Positions 6,120 through 14,551 of a DNA stretch of 15,593 nucleotides are shown piece after piece. The DNA is from an uncultured Acidimicrobiia bacterium (GTDB taxonomy: Bacteria; Actinomycetota; Acidimicrobiia; Spongiisociales; JAENVV01), in assembly GCA_905480085.1 (NCBI GenBank), contig CAJQPD010000037.1, positions 1 to 15,593 of the forward strand, in the 5' to 3' direction. Numbering within the stretch: the stretch's first letter is position 1; every line of letters begins with the position of its first letter. Both the position numbers and the translations under genes were made by a program. The notes beneath the pieces were generated by a model. It did no database searches. It was not told the origin of the DNA and was given only the letters and a program-made list of their open reading frames with translations.

Positions 6120-8183
6120 TCACCCGTGTTCTTTCAAGTGATGGAGGAAGAACCCGTAAATATCGGCCGCTTCCTCAATCTGCTTCGTGGTCGGTTTGCC
6201 GAGACCGTGGCCCGCCCGGCGATCGATTCGGATGAGGACCGGCGATTCATTCCCTCCAACCGCCTGCATGACAGCCCCCCATTTGAACGAATGCATCGGA
6301 ACCACCCGATCATCGAATTCGGCAGTCGTAATCAGGACCGGCGGGTAGCTCCCATTCGGATCGACGGTGTGGAGCGGCGAGTAGGCAAGCAGCGCGGTGA
6401 ACTGATCGGGGTCTTCGTCAGCGTTGCCATATTCGGGGGTCCAGTATCGGCCGGCCGTGAAGCGGTGGAACCGCAACATATCGGTGACCGGCACAGCCGA
6501 GACCACGGCCCCGAACAGGTCGGGTCGTTGCAGCACGCTGGCAGCCGTCAGTAGACCACCGTTCGAACCTCCGAAAATCCCAAGCTGGTCGGGAGTCGTC
6601 ACTCCCGAAGCAACAAGAAACTCGCCACACTGAGCAAAGTCATCAAACACTCGTTGTTTGCGCGTGAGCATCCCGGCCTCGTGCCAGCTCTCGCCGAACT
6701 CCGAACCCCCTCTCAGAACGGTTGACGCGAACACGGCTCCCGCCTCCAGGAGAGCAATTCGAGCAGGCGAAAAGGTCGGAGTCACTGCAATATTGAAACC
6801 GCCATAGCCATACATGACCGTGGGCGCTGGCAGACCAACGTCCCGGCGATGCGTCAGAAATATCGGAAGCGGCGTCCCGTCGTCAGCTGTGGCGAACACC
6901 TGGCGGGTGACAAACAGCTCCCGCTCGAACTCGGCGGTAGACGCGTGAAACGAAGTGGTTTCCCGGGAGGCCACGTTGTACCGCAGGATGGCCGGCGCAT
7001 CGAGATGAGACTGAAAGTTGATGAACAGGTCTTCGTCTTCGGCCCGCCCGGCCATCTCAGCGACCGAACCCATCGATGGAAGTTCGATGTCGTGCACAAA
7101 CGTGCCGTCGAGGGCGAAAATCGCCAGACGTGAATAGGCATCATGCAGGTAATTGGCCACCAGGCGGCCCCCAACCACCGCAGTCGCCTCCAATGGGTCA
7201 TCGGCCTCGGAGATGACCGACTCAACCTGGCCTGACGCGACATCGAAGCTGATCACTTTCGATCGGGGGGCATCCTTGTTCGTTTGGATGTAGAACTTGG
7301 AACCCTCGGAATGTACGAAGTGGTAGGCAGCATCGAAGGCGTCAAAGAGACGATGAAAACCGAACTCATCGGGATCGCCCACCACCGGATCTCCGGCGAG
7401 CGGCTTGACGTACAACCGAGTTTGGGAGGCCGTTCCATCCCAGCAACTCATGACCAGGTACCGGCCATCGTCGGTCACTTGCGGAAAGAACCCGAGCCCC
7501 GGCAAATCGGGGCGCTCGTAGACCAGTTCGTCATCGGAGCGGGCCTCGCCCAACCGGTGATAGAACACCCGCATGTTCGTATTGATCGCAAAGCCCTCAT
7601 CAGCGTCGGGATAGCGCGGGTAATAGAACCCAAGATCGTCCTGAGACCATTCGGCGTTCCCGAACCGCATGCCGTCGATCACGTCGCCAGTCTCCTGCCC
7701 GGACGCCACCTCGAGAACGTGCATGTCCATGTAGTCCGACCCGCCCTCAGCAACGTTGAACGCCATATACGTACCGTTATGGGAAAGAAACGTGCCGGTT
7801 ACCGCCACGGCGCCGTCCTCCGAGTAGGTGTTCGGATCGAGGAGCAGTTCGGGATCACCGTCCAAGCCCTGCTGGCGATACAGGATCGGCTGATCGGCCA
7901 GACCGTCGTTATAGCCGAAGACATACGTGCCGCGCCGGTTGGTCGGAACCGACCAGCGGGGAAAGTCCCACAACCGGGTAAGTCTTTCGACCAGTGCGGC
8001 CCGGCCAGGGATGCCGGCCAGGTAGCCAGCCGCAAAGTCAGACTGGGCAGCTACCCACCCGGCGACCTCTTCGGTCTCTTCTTCAAGCCACCGATAGGGG
8101 TCGGCAACAACCGTGCCGTGAAAGTCGTCAGTCTGGTTGGTTCGGCGCGTTGCAGGATAGGAAAAAGGCATCGTGGGTGTCAT
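6120..8183 (-). CDS. Prolyl oligopeptidase (S9A family serine peptidase)
   Basis: A 687-residue cytosolic serine peptidase that cleaves short peptides after proline. The N-terminal segment (DPYRWLEEE, 28-36) and the beta-propeller (about 75-425) gate the active site. The catalytic alpha/beta hydrolase domain follows from about 430. It includes YGYGGFN (458-464) and RGGSEFGESWHEAG (491-504), with the nucleophile Ser540 in GIFGGSNGGL, the acid Asp624 in EFDDRVVP and His659 in RRAGHGLGKPT. By family comparison Arg626 is the likely substrate-binding arginine. Length matches the family (about 680-710). No signal peptide is present. The start is ATG at 8183; a second ATG four codons on is possible, and neither has a strong ribosome binding site (GGGG lies 9 nt before the first). 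The gene follows the YceI gene after a 62-bp gap on the same strand and may share its transcript. Its stop codon lies 4 bp from the 16-bp repeat array. Confidence 0.95.
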   Translation of the reverse strand: MTPTMPFSYPATRRTNQTDDFHGTVVADPYRWLEEETEEVAGWVAAQSDFAAGYLAGIPGRAALVERLTRLWDFPRWSVPTNRRGTYVFGYNDGLADQPILYRQQGLDGDPELLLDPNTYSEDGAVAVTGTFLSHNGTYMAFNVAEGGSDYMDMHVLEVASGQETGDVIDGMRFGNAEWSQDDLGFYYPRYPDADEGFAINTNMRVFYHRLGEARSDDELVYERPDLPGLGFFPQVTDDGRYLVMSCWDGTASQTRLYVKPLAGDPVVGDPDEFGFHRLFDAFDAAYHFVHSEGSKFYIQTNKDAPRSKVISFDVASGQVESVISEADDPLEATAVVGGRLVANYLHDAYSRLAIFALDGTFVHDIELPSMGSVAEMAGRAEDEDLFINFQSHLDAPAILRYNVASRETTSFHASTAEFERELFVTRQVFATADDGTPLPIFLTHRRDVGLPAPTVMYGYGGFNIAVTPTFSPARIALLEAGAVFASTVLRGGSEFGESWHEAGMLTRKQRVFDDFAQCGEFLVASGVTTPDQLGIFGGSNGGLLTAASVLQRPDLFGAVVSAVPVTDMLRFHRFTAGRYWTPEYGNADEDPDQFTALLAYSPLHTVDPNGSYPPVLITTAEFDDRVVPMHSFKWGAVMQAVGGNESPVLIRIDRRAGHGLGKPTTKQIEEAADIYGFFLHHLKEHG

Positions 8184-8245
8184 GGTAGATGGCCCCGCAA
8201 GGCTCGGGAAGTCGACGAAACGCCACTCCCGGTTGTCGTGTGACC

Positions 8246-8935
8246 CTAACCGGGCACGGCAACGAAGTCGATCGTCAACGTCACTTCCTCATCGACATTG
8301 GCAACAAACGGCACACTGGGAATGATGAGGTCAAAGTCGGCCCGGTTGACTGTTGAGCTGGCACTCCCCTCGATCCGATCGGTAGATCCGCTCACTTGAA
8401 CTTCAAACGTGACCGGCCGGGTCATGTCACGAATGGTCAGATCGCCGGTCACCGTAAAGGTGAATTCGTCAGTCGGCTCGGTTGGTAGGCCATCGATGGA
8501 CGTCGGCGAAAACGTAATGAATTCAAATGCGTCGGTATTGAGGATGGCCCCCCGAATGGCCCGGTTCCGATTGTTCGAGTCGGTTGCGAATGTTCGGGCA
8601 TTGACGACAACATCGCCAAGAAGAGATGCTGACGGATTGTCAAAGTCGACGACAATTTCTCCGGCGACCTGATCCGTTGAACCAACCACAGTGGCATCCG
8701 CCCCACGCAACTCTTCGTTAAGCGTGAAACTCACCGACGACTCTGCCGACGAGATGATGTACGACGTCGGCCGGGCCAGGGTGGATTCGGCCGCCGCAAC
8801 CGTCGACGGCGTCTCGATCGGAGGTGCCGTGAGGTCGGTGCTTGGCTCAGCATTTCCGTTCGAATAGAACCACGCCAGAGCCACTCCTGCACCAAGAACT
8901 CCAATAGCTGTCACGACTACGAGAACGCGTTTCAT
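8246..8935 (-). CDS. YceI-like family protein with N-terminal membrane anchor or signal peptide
   Basis: A 229-residue protein with an N-terminal MKR followed by a hydrophobic helix (about residues 4-23), which is a signal peptide or membrane anchor. There is no lipobox cysteine. A Ser/Thr/Pro-rich linker (about 28-56) leads to a YceI domain (about 57-228), a lipocalin-like beta barrel that in some relatives binds polyisoprenoids. Family landmarks are NRNRAIRGAIL (122-132), FEFITFSPTSI (137-147) and VTGDLTIRDMTRPVTFEV (162-179). The domain should lie outside the membrane. I chose ATG at 8935 because AGGGAG sits 5 nt upstream and the signal then starts at MKR; an in-frame ATG nine codons earlier (8962) has no good binding site. 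The prolyl oligopeptidase follows after 62 bp. The ligand is unknown; quinones, isoprenoids or fatty acids are possible by family analogy only. Confidence 0.88.
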   Translation of the reverse strand: MKRVLVVVTAIGVLGAGVALAWFYSNGNAEPSTDLTAPPIETPSTVAAAESTLARPTSYIISSAESSVSFTLNEELRGADATVVGSTDQVAGEIVVDFDNPSASLLGDVVVNARTFATDSNNRNRAIRGAILNTDAFEFITFSPTSIDGLPTEPTDEFTFTVTGDLTIRDMTRPVTFEVQVSGSTDRIEGSASSTVNRADFDLIIPSVPFVANVDEEVTLTIDFVAVPG

Positions 8936-9151
8936 ACCTACTCCCTGGCCAGGTTTGTTCATTCGATACGATTCCAGAAAAGATCCGGTTCAGATCAGCC
9001 TAGGCAAATTGGGATCCAAACAGGTAGAAATCTCAGGCTTGCGAACCGTTCACCGTGTCAAAGCGATGCAACCGTGTCTCGCTCGACGACCGAGACCGCC
9101 AACGAGCACAACGGCGAACCTATTACCTCACCACGCTCCCATCAACTGTGG
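8936..9151. other. Intergenic stretch between glyS and the YceI gene
   Basis: About 216 bases without a credible gene. TTGACA occurs on the minus strand at 9061-9056, but no good -10 element follows at 16-18 nt. Just at the glyS stop GGCTGA and TTAGCC can pair around 7 nt, but no T-tract follows, so no terminator is called. It probably holds the YceI promoter, which I could not locate. Confidence 0.4.
8941..8946 (-). promoter_or_regulatory. Ribosome binding site choosing the YceI start
   Basis: AGGGAG on the minus strand lies 5 nt before the ATG at 8935. It supports the downstream ATG, which gives a signal sequence beginning MKR, over the in-frame ATG at 8962. Confidence 0.65.
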
Positions 9152-10462
9152 CTAACGCGGACTCAGCCGTTCAGCCAGATAACCTTCAAGTCGGTCGATC
9201 GAAACCCGGTCCTGTGCCATGGTGTCGCGATCTCGCACAGTCACCGCCGCGTCGTCGAGTGAATCGAAGTCATAAGTGATGCAGTACGGTGTCCCGATTT
9301 CATCCTGACGTCGATATCGGCGTCCGATCGCCTGGGTTACATCCATCTCGAGTTCATACGTGCGCCGCAGCCGATCGGCTAACGCCTCAGCTGGTTCGAC
9401 CAATTCAGCCTTCTTGGACAGCGGAAGCACCGCAAGCTGATAGGGGGCCAACCGCGGATCGAGCCTCAGAACGACACGCTTCTCTTCGTTGACGACTTCC
9501 TCGTCATAGGCGTCGATCAAGAGCGCAAAGGTTGTTCGGGTGGCCCCGGCGGCGGGTTCAATGACATAAGGAAAGAAGCGCTCGTCGGCTTCTTGATCGT
9601 AATAGCGCAGGTCCTCACCACTGGCCTCAGCGTGCTGACGGAGGTCGAAGTCCGTCCGGTTGGCGATACCTTCAAGTTCGTCCCAACCCCATGGGAACTG
9701 ATATTCGACGTCAGCGGTACCGGCCGAATAGTGCGACAGTTCAGTGTCGTCATGGGTGCGGATGCGGAGATTGTCCGGGTTCATTCCCAGGTCGATATAC
9801 CACTCATGTCGGGCGCGCAGCCAATAGTCATACCATTTGGCCGCTTCTTCCGGCCGACAAAAAAACTCCATTTCCATCTGTTCGAACTCGCGCGTCCTGA
9901 AGACAAATTGGCCGGGCGTAATCTCGTTACGAAATGACTTGCCTATCTGGGCGATTCCGAACGGCAGTCGGAGCCGTTGGGTCCGGCGTACGTTTTCGTA
10001 ATTGATGAAAATTCCCTGGGCCGTTTCCGGGCGCAGGTAGATGAGATTCTCGTCGCTCTCGATCGGGCCCAGATGAGTCCGCAGCATCAAGTTGAATTGT
10101 TTGGTTTCGGTGAACTGACCCTTCATACCGCAGGTCGGGCATTGATCAGGGTTATCCAGCTTGTCGAGGCGATGCCGGGCGTTGCAGTTGCGACACTCGA
10201 CCATGGGGTCCGTGAAGACTTCTTCGTGCCCACTCGCTTGCCACACCTGGCGCGACTGGAGAATCGCCGAGTCGATACCGACCACATCGGAACGGTACTG
10301 CACCATTGACTTCCACCATTGACTTTTGACGTTGCGGAGCACAGCGTTGCCAAGCGGCCCGTAGTCGTAGGCAGACCGAAGTCCGCCGTAGATCTCCGAA
10401 GACGGAAAGACAAAGCCTCGCCGCTTGGACAGGTTCACGATCGTATCAAAATCAGCCGGCAT
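9152..10462 (-). CDS. glyS: Glycyl-tRNA synthetase (homodimeric, single-chain type)
   Basis: A 436-residue class II synthetase that charges tRNA-Gly with glycine. The N-terminus [20 protein letters not shown] is typical of the alpha2 type found in actinobacteria, archaea and eukaryotes, rather than the alpha2beta2 type. Zinc ligands are Cys90, Cys93, Cys108 and Cys111. [12 protein letters not shown] (144-155) and motif 2, [21 protein letters not shown] (177-197), are present. Motif 3 lies at [14 protein letters not shown] (302-315), with Arg309. The anticodon-binding domain starts at [11 protein letters not shown] (338-348) and runs to the end. Length is short but normal for bacterial members. 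The ATG start has GAGG 6 nt upstream. A 57-bp gap separates it from uppS, and TCTAAC at 10493-10488 could be a -10 of a private promoter, although no convincing -35 is visible. It is the last gene of the right-hand operon. Confidence 0.97.
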   Translation of the reverse strand: MPADFDTIVNLSKRRGFVFPSSEIYGGLRSAYDYGPLGNAVLRNVKSQWWKSMVQYRSDVVGIDSAILQSRQVWQASGHEEVFTDPMVECRNCNARHRLDKLDNPDQCPTCGMKGQFTETKQFNLMLRTHLGPIESDENLIYLRPETAQGIFINYENVRRTQRLRLPFGIAQIGKSFRNEITPGQFVFRTREFEQMEMEFFCRPEEAAKWYDYWLRARHEWYIDLGMNPDNLRIRTHDDTELSHYSAGTADVEYQFPWGWDELEGIANRTDFDLRQHAEASGEDLRYYDQEADERFFPYVIEPAAGATRTTFALLIDAYDEEVVNEEKRVVLRLDPRLAPYQLAVLPLSKKAELVEPAEALADRLRRTYELEMDVTQAIGRRYRRQDEIGTPYCITYDFDSLDDAAVTVRDRDTMAQDRVSIDRLEGYLAERLSPR

Positions 10463-10519
10463 GGAAATCCTCGTTGCGAAGTGGCATGTTAGACCCCCGC
10501 CAGGCTACGCCCGCTCAGA

Positions 10520-11275
10520 TCACGCCGAGCCGAAGCGGCGGACCCGACCCTGGTACTCGACAACGGAGTCCACGAGCGCCTGGGCGTCGTAGTCAGGCCA
10601 CAGGATATTCGGAAAAACCAACTCGGAATAGGCAGCTTGCCACAAAAGAAAGTTCGAAATTCGATGTTCGCCCGACGACCGAACGATGAGATCCGCATCG
10701 GGCATACCCGGGATCCCAACCAACGACCCGATGAGCGCCTCATCGACGTCGTCGGATTGAATGTCTCCGGCTGCCACGAGTGCGGCAGCCCTCCTGGCAG
10801 CCCGGGCAATGTCGGCCCGACCGCCATAGTTGAACGCAAACACCACGTGAAGCCGGTCGTTGTTCGCGGTCATCGACTCGGCCTCGGCCATGATCTCCCG
10901 GTTTCGGTCCGGGACCCTGGGATCGTCGAGAATGCCCATGAAGTGCATGGCAACCCCTTTGGCATGCAGTTCGTCGCGCCGGCGCTCCAGAATGTCGCGA
11001 TTGAAGAACATGAGGAACTCGACTTCACTCTCCGAGCGAGTCCAGTTTTCGGTTGAAAATGTGAATGCCGTCAGCCACTTGATCCCCAGTGCCAACGCGC
11101 CGTCAATCGCCGAAAACAACGCGGCTTCTCCGGCCGCATGACCGACCGTTCGATCAAACCCGCGCTGGTTGGCCCAGCGGCCATTCCCGTCAAGAATCAG
11201 ACCTACATGCTGTGGGATATTGGTCGGGTCCAACCCGGCCAGATCGAGGTCTTCCGGTCCCTCCGAACCAGTCAT
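10520..11275 (-). CDS. uppS: Isoprenyl transferase / undecaprenyl diphosphate synthase (cis-prenyltransferase)
   Basis: A 251-residue cis-prenyltransferase that extends farnesyl diphosphate with isopentenyl diphosphate to make the polyprenyl carrier lipid for cell-wall synthesis. The catalytic P-loop motif is LILDGNGRWA (26-35), with Asp29 as the Mg2+ and catalytic residue and Leu where most relatives have Met. FSTENWTRS (73-81) and FAFNYGGRADI (147-157) are conserved. The C-terminal diphosphate-binding motif DLIVRSSGEHRISNFLLW (195-212) carries Arg199, Arg205 and Ser207. Length is normal. Its ATG overlaps the recO stop codon as ATGA, so translation is probably coupled and no separate binding site is evident. 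Chain length of the product (for example decaprenyl versus undecaprenyl) cannot be told from sequence. Confidence 0.96.
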   Translation of the reverse strand: MTGSEGPEDLDLAGLDPTNIPQHVGLILDGNGRWANQRGFDRTVGHAAGEAALFSAIDGALALGIKWLTAFTFSTENWTRSESEVEFLMFFNRDILERRRDELHAKGVAMHFMGILDDPRVPDRNREIMAEAESMTANNDRLHVVFAFNYGGRADIARAARRAAALVAAGDIQSDDVDEALIGSLVGIPGMPDADLIVRSSGEHRISNFLLWQAAYSELVFPNILWPDYDAQALVDSVVEYQGRVRRFGSA

Positions 11276-11988
11276 TCGTTCATGACCGACATGGAGACAA
11301 TCTTGCGTTCGAGGTGATACTCCAAGAATCGCCTGGCCACGCCGAGAGTCTCGGTCGGAGCAATTGGTGACAGATCAGGAAGGTTCTGAATATCTGCGGC
11401 AGCGAGAACCGCCAGCCGATCGGTTACGCCGGGACGCAACTTGTAGGCGCCCGATGGTGCACAAGAGCTGCACACCACTCCCCCGGCTTCGAAACTGAAC
11501 CGTTCTGGCGATGGCTCACCACATCCAGCACACGTACTCAGGGACGGCGCCAACCCGAGAACCCCGGCCACCTTGAGCATGTAGACCGTTAGAAGCTCGG
11601 GCCCACCAACACCCTCGTTGAGAGCGAGTAGGCCACGATGCAACAGCAGCAGGAGTCCGGCACTTGGTTCGTCTTCGAGGGCCACCGCGTCGGCCAGCTC
11701 AAGCATCGTCGAAGCCAAGACAAAACGGTCAAGATCCGTCCGGATGTTCGGATAACTCTCGATCGTCTCGACCTGAGTAATGGTGTCGAGGTTTCGCCCC
11801 TCGTAGAGGACCAGGTCGACATGCATGAACGGCTGAAGTCGACCGCCAAAACGGCTCTTCGTCTTGCGGACGCCCTTGGCGACCGTTCTGAGTTTGCCGT
11901 TATTGGCACTCAGAAGCACAATGATGTTGTCGGCTTCTCCAAACGGGTACGTCCGGAGAACGATCCCTTGATCATGTTTGAGTCCCAC
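11272..11988 (-). CDS. recO: DNA repair protein RecO
   Basis: A 238-residue recombination mediator that works with RecR and RecF to load RecA onto SSB-coated single strands. The N-terminal OB-fold begins with the family signature HDQGIVLRTYPFGEADNIIV (residues 5-24), followed by GKLRTVAKGVRK (31-42). A helical middle follows, and then a zinc site with Cys153, Cys156, Cys173 and Cys176 (CAGC and CSSC). Length is normal. The start is GTG at 11988, two bases after the era stop; it is the only start that preserves the conserved N-terminus, and the binding site is weak, which points to coupling with era. The stop overlaps the uppS start (ATGA). Confidence 0.96.
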   Translation of the reverse strand: MGLKHDQGIVLRTYPFGEADNIIVLLSANNGKLRTVAKGVRKTKSRFGGRLQPFMHVDLVLYEGRNLDTITQVETIESYPNIRTDLDRFVLASTMLELADAVALEDEPSAGLLLLLHRGLLALNEGVGGPELLTVYMLKVAGVLGLAPSLSTCAGCGEPSPERFSFEAGGVVCSSCAPSGAYKLRPGVTDRLAVLAAADIQNLPDLSPIAPTETLGVARRFLEYHLERKIVSMSVMNE

Positions 11989-11990
11989 GG

Positions 11991-12881
11991 CTACTCAAAC
12001 CCCAACCGATCGAGGATATTCGGTCTTTGTTGCCAATCCTTCTCGACCCGGACCCGCAAGTCCAAAAACACCGAGGTTCCGAAGAGGGCCTCCAATTCGA
12101 CCCGGGCTTCCACACCGGCCGTCTTCAGTAACTCCCCGCCCTTACCGATGATGATGCCCTTCTGAGAGTCGCGCTCGACGATCGCCTGAGCATCGATATA
12201 CAGGGTGCCGTTGGCGCGCTCTTCCATCTCGCGGACCCGAACCACCAGCGAATGCGGGAGTTCGTCATGGAGTCGGTCAAGGAACTTCTCCCGAATGATC
12301 TCGCCTACCACCAGATGCTCAGGCTGGTCCGTGGTGGCGTCGGAGGGGAAGAACATCGGTCCTTCGGTCAGTCGTTCGACGATGGCGTGACGCACGGTCT
12401 CGACGGCCTCACCGGTCAGTGCCGAAGTGGGGACGTACACGTCAAAGTCCCACGCGGTTGCCTCAATAAGACGTTCGGCCACTTCCGCCGGATTACCCCG
12501 ATCGACCTTGTTCACCACACAGATCACGGGCGAGCCACTCGCCTTGGCTCGTTCGGCCACCCGACGATCGCCCGGCCCGACCGGGGCGGTGGCGTCGAAT
12601 ACGACGACCACACAATCAGCTTCGTTGAGGGTCCCTTGCACCATGGCGTTGAGCCGTTCGCCGAGAGCCGTCCTCGGTTTGTGAAGCCCGGGGGTATCTA
12701 CCAGGACGGCCTGGGAGGCCGGAACGCCGTCCTCATATTGAGTCATGATGCCCCGGATGGTGTTGCGGGTGGTTTGCGGCTTGGTCGAAGTTATCGAGAC
12801 CTTCGAACCAACCAGCGCATTGACGAGGGTCGACTTCCCAACGTTGGGGCGACCGACCACCGCTACAAAACCGGAGCGCAT
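11991..12881 (-). CDS. era: GTPase Era
   Basis: A 296-residue essential GTPase that binds the 3' end of 16S rRNA and assists 30S assembly. The G domain shows G1 GRPNVGKS (10-17), G2 around KPQTTRN (34-40), G3 DTPG (62-65), G4 NKVD (124-127) and G5 SAL (153-155). The C-terminal KH domain (about 205-290) carries IIIGKGGELLKTAG (243-256). Length is standard. The ATG lies 5 bp after the stop of the CNNM-like gene, and recO follows after 2 bp, so it is internal to the operon. No strong ribosome binding site is visible; coupling is likely. Its position near ybeY, another 16S maturation factor, fits a shared role in ribosome biogenesis. Confidence 0.98.
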   Translation of the reverse strand: MRSGFVAVVGRPNVGKSTLVNALVGSKVSITSTKPQTTRNTIRGIMTQYEDGVPASQAVLVDTPGLHKPRTALGERLNAMVQGTLNEADCVVVVFDATAPVGPGDRRVAERAKASGSPVICVVNKVDRGNPAEVAERLIEATAWDFDVYVPTSALTGEAVETVRHAIVERLTEGPMFFPSDATTDQPEHLVVGEIIREKFLDRLHDELPHSLVVRVREMEERANGTLYIDAQAIVERDSQKGIIIGKGGELLKTAGVEARVELEALFGTSVFLDLRVRVEKDWQQRPNILDRLGFE

Positions 12882-12886
12882 GGCGA

Positions 12887-14083
12887 TCAGTCCGCTTCGA
12901 CTTCGGGAGCCGACATTTCATCGTGGCGGGCCACCCGGACTTTGGAAACCCGCCGACCCTGGACCCGGACGGCGGTAATGGTGATGTGCCCAACGTCAAA
13001 CGATTCACCCTCACGGGGAACCCGTCCAGCCAACCCGAGCATCAGGCCCCCGACCGTATCCCAATCTTCGTCGGGCAGATCAGCGTCGACGAGGTCACCG
13101 AGTTCATCAACATCGAGGCGACCATCAATCAGCCACGAACCATCTGGTCCGGCGATCACCATGGGCTCTTCCCTGTCGTATTCGTCGACGATCTCTCCAA
13201 CGATCCCTTCCAAAATATCCTCGATCGTTACGATCCCGGATGTGCCGCCGAATTCGTCGACCACCACCGCCATATGGGTCTGATTTCCTTGCATATCGCG
13301 CAGCATGTCGGAGACCCGCTTCGTCTCTGGCACAAAATATGCGGGCCGGAGAATGTCGCTGATCGGTACCGGGCTGGCGCCCTCATCCATGAGCCGCAGG
13401 AGATCCTTGGCGTACACAATGCCCCTGATGTCGTCGATGCCTTCGCCCGTGATGGGAATGCGGGAAAACCCGTGAGTGATAATGGTTCTGAGCGCCTGTT
13501 CCGATGTTCCGTCCACCTCAACCGTCACCATATCGGTCCGGGGCACCATGACCTCACGCAGCAACGTGGCGGAAAAATCGAGGATCGAGGAGATGAGGCG
13601 AATCTCCTGATGGTCATCCTCATCGTGACCTTCGGTGACGGCGTCGAGTTCATCGTCGGTGACAAGATCGTTGGCCATCTTGCCTACTGAGCGGGCAAGC
13701 TTCAAAAGCCAGGCGAATCGGTACGCCAGTAGCCGGGGGTGGGAGTGGCCAATCGACCGAGGGATGGCTTCACCGACCGAAACCACGATCGCTCCGGTGA
13801 GGGCCAAGGCACCGGCAAGCAATACTCCTTTGAGACCAGCCGTTGTCAGGCCCCAGGCAGCCAGCAGCGCCGCCGTGATCAGCATGCCGGCATGAACGAG
13901 TCCGATGGCCGGCTGCAACTCGGTTCGATGCTCCAAGAGGCGAGCCGCGATATCGGCCCCCGACAATTCATGGGCGTCGTGCAAGGCGTCGGCGCGGTGG
14001 GTCCGGATGAGCGAAGCAAGCGCAGCTCGCAAAAACCCGGCCACGGCCAAGACCAACACTGATAACACCATGGCGATAATCAT
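12887..14083 (-). CDS. CNNM/CorC-type membrane protein with CBS pair (hemolysin C / Mg2+ efflux family)
   Basis: A 398-residue membrane protein. Residues 1-140 form a DUF21/CNNM membrane domain with hydrophobic segments near 3-26, 62-83 and 86-108, containing GEAIPRS (104-110). A CBS pair follows: CBS1 is introduced by VMVPRTDM (178-185) and spans about 185-240, and CBS2 is at about 245-300 with VVVDEFGGTSGIVTIEDILE (273-292). The C-terminal CorC/HlyC domain covers about 312-385. Relatives act in Mg2+ or Co2+ efflux with ATP-binding CBS domains; the old name hemolysin C is misleading. Its start shares one base with the ybeY stop (TGATG), and era follows after 5 bp. The same order, ybeY then this family then era, occurs in mycobacteria (established knowledge). 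The exact ion is not determined. Confidence 0.93.
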   Translation of the reverse strand: MIIAMVLSVLVLAVAGFLRAALASLIRTHRADALHDAHELSGADIAARLLEHRTELQPAIGLVHAGMLITAALLAAWGLTTAGLKGVLLAGALALTGAIVVSVGEAIPRSIGHSHPRLLAYRFAWLLKLARSVGKMANDLVTDDELDAVTEGHDEDDHQEIRLISSILDFSATLLREVMVPRTDMVTVEVDGTSEQALRTIITHGFSRIPITGEGIDDIRGIVYAKDLLRLMDEGASPVPISDILRPAYFVPETKRVSDMLRDMQGNQTHMAVVVDEFGGTSGIVTIEDILEGIVGEIVDEYDREEPMVIAGPDGSWLIDGRLDVDELGDLVDADLPDEDWDTVGGLMLGLAGRVPREGESFDVGHITITAVRVQGRRVSKVRVARHDEMSAPEVEAD

Positions 14084-14547
14084 CAGCGGCGTTTTCTCCC
14101 CACCTTGGCCAACAGAACTCTCTCCCGGCTCTCCATGACTTCGGCTTCGACGTCATCGCCATGGTCATAGCCAAGGAGATGCAAGATTCCATGCACAACC
14201 ATCAATGACACCTCGTCGTCGAACTCACTCCCGTGGCTGGGGGCATTGGTTCGCACGTACGCCGGAGCGATGATCACATCGCCGAGTGTCACCGGCGGGT
14301 CATTATGGCGGCGCACCGGTACTTCGCCCGGGGTTAGATGTTCAATCGGGAAAGCCAACACATCGGTCGGTCCGGCTTTGCCCATAAACCGCTCGTTGTA
14401 TTCGGCGATAATGCCATCAGAGACGAAGAAGAGCGACACTTCGGTCTCGTCATCAAAGCCCTCCTCGGTGAGCACCAGTTCGGCGAGCTCAACGAGGATG
14501 TCCGTACTCAGCGGATCATCTTGCTCATCCGCTAGAAAGATGTTCAA
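14083..14547 (-). CDS. ybeY: Endoribonuclease YbeY (16S rRNA 3' end maturation)
   Basis: A 154-residue metal-dependent endoribonuclease involved in 16S rRNA maturation and ribosome quality control. The zinc motif H-x3-H-x5-H appears as HGILHLLGYDH with His119, His123 and His129. Upstream are the conserved EYNERFMGKAGPTDVLAFP (49-67) and LGDVIIAP (88-95). Length is normal. The start is TTG at 14547: AAGGAG (14563-14558) lies 10 nt upstream and the next residues NIFLAD fit the family. The ATG seen 11 nt upstream is out of frame and stops at once. The gene starts 4 bp after the stop of the PgpH-like gene, and its stop shares one base with the start of the CNNM-like gene. Confidence 0.96.
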   Translation of the reverse strand: MNIFLADEQDDPLSTDILVELAELVLTEEGFDDETEVSLFFVSDGIIAEYNERFMGKAGPTDVLAFPIEHLTPGEVPVRRHNDPPVTLGDVIIAPAYVRTNAPSHGSEFDDEVSLMVVHGILHLLGYDHGDDVEAEVMESRERVLLAKVGRKRR

Positions 14548-14551
14548 AACC

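Noticed and set aside
7284..8243. 319-residue open frame on the plus strand opposite the prolyl oligopeptidase
   Set aside because: It is antisense to a well-supported gene, has no family resemblance and has no ribosome binding site that I trust.
8955..9155. 66-residue open frame on the plus strand in the glyS-YceI gap
   Set aside because: It has a non-ATG start, no ribosome binding site, no domain and a biased composition. It also overlaps the YceI upstream region and the glyS end.
12252..13283. 343-residue open frame on the plus strand opposite era and the CNNM-like gene
   Set aside because: It spans two solid minus-strand genes, and its later part is a Ser/Thr/Arg/Pro-rich shadow composition.
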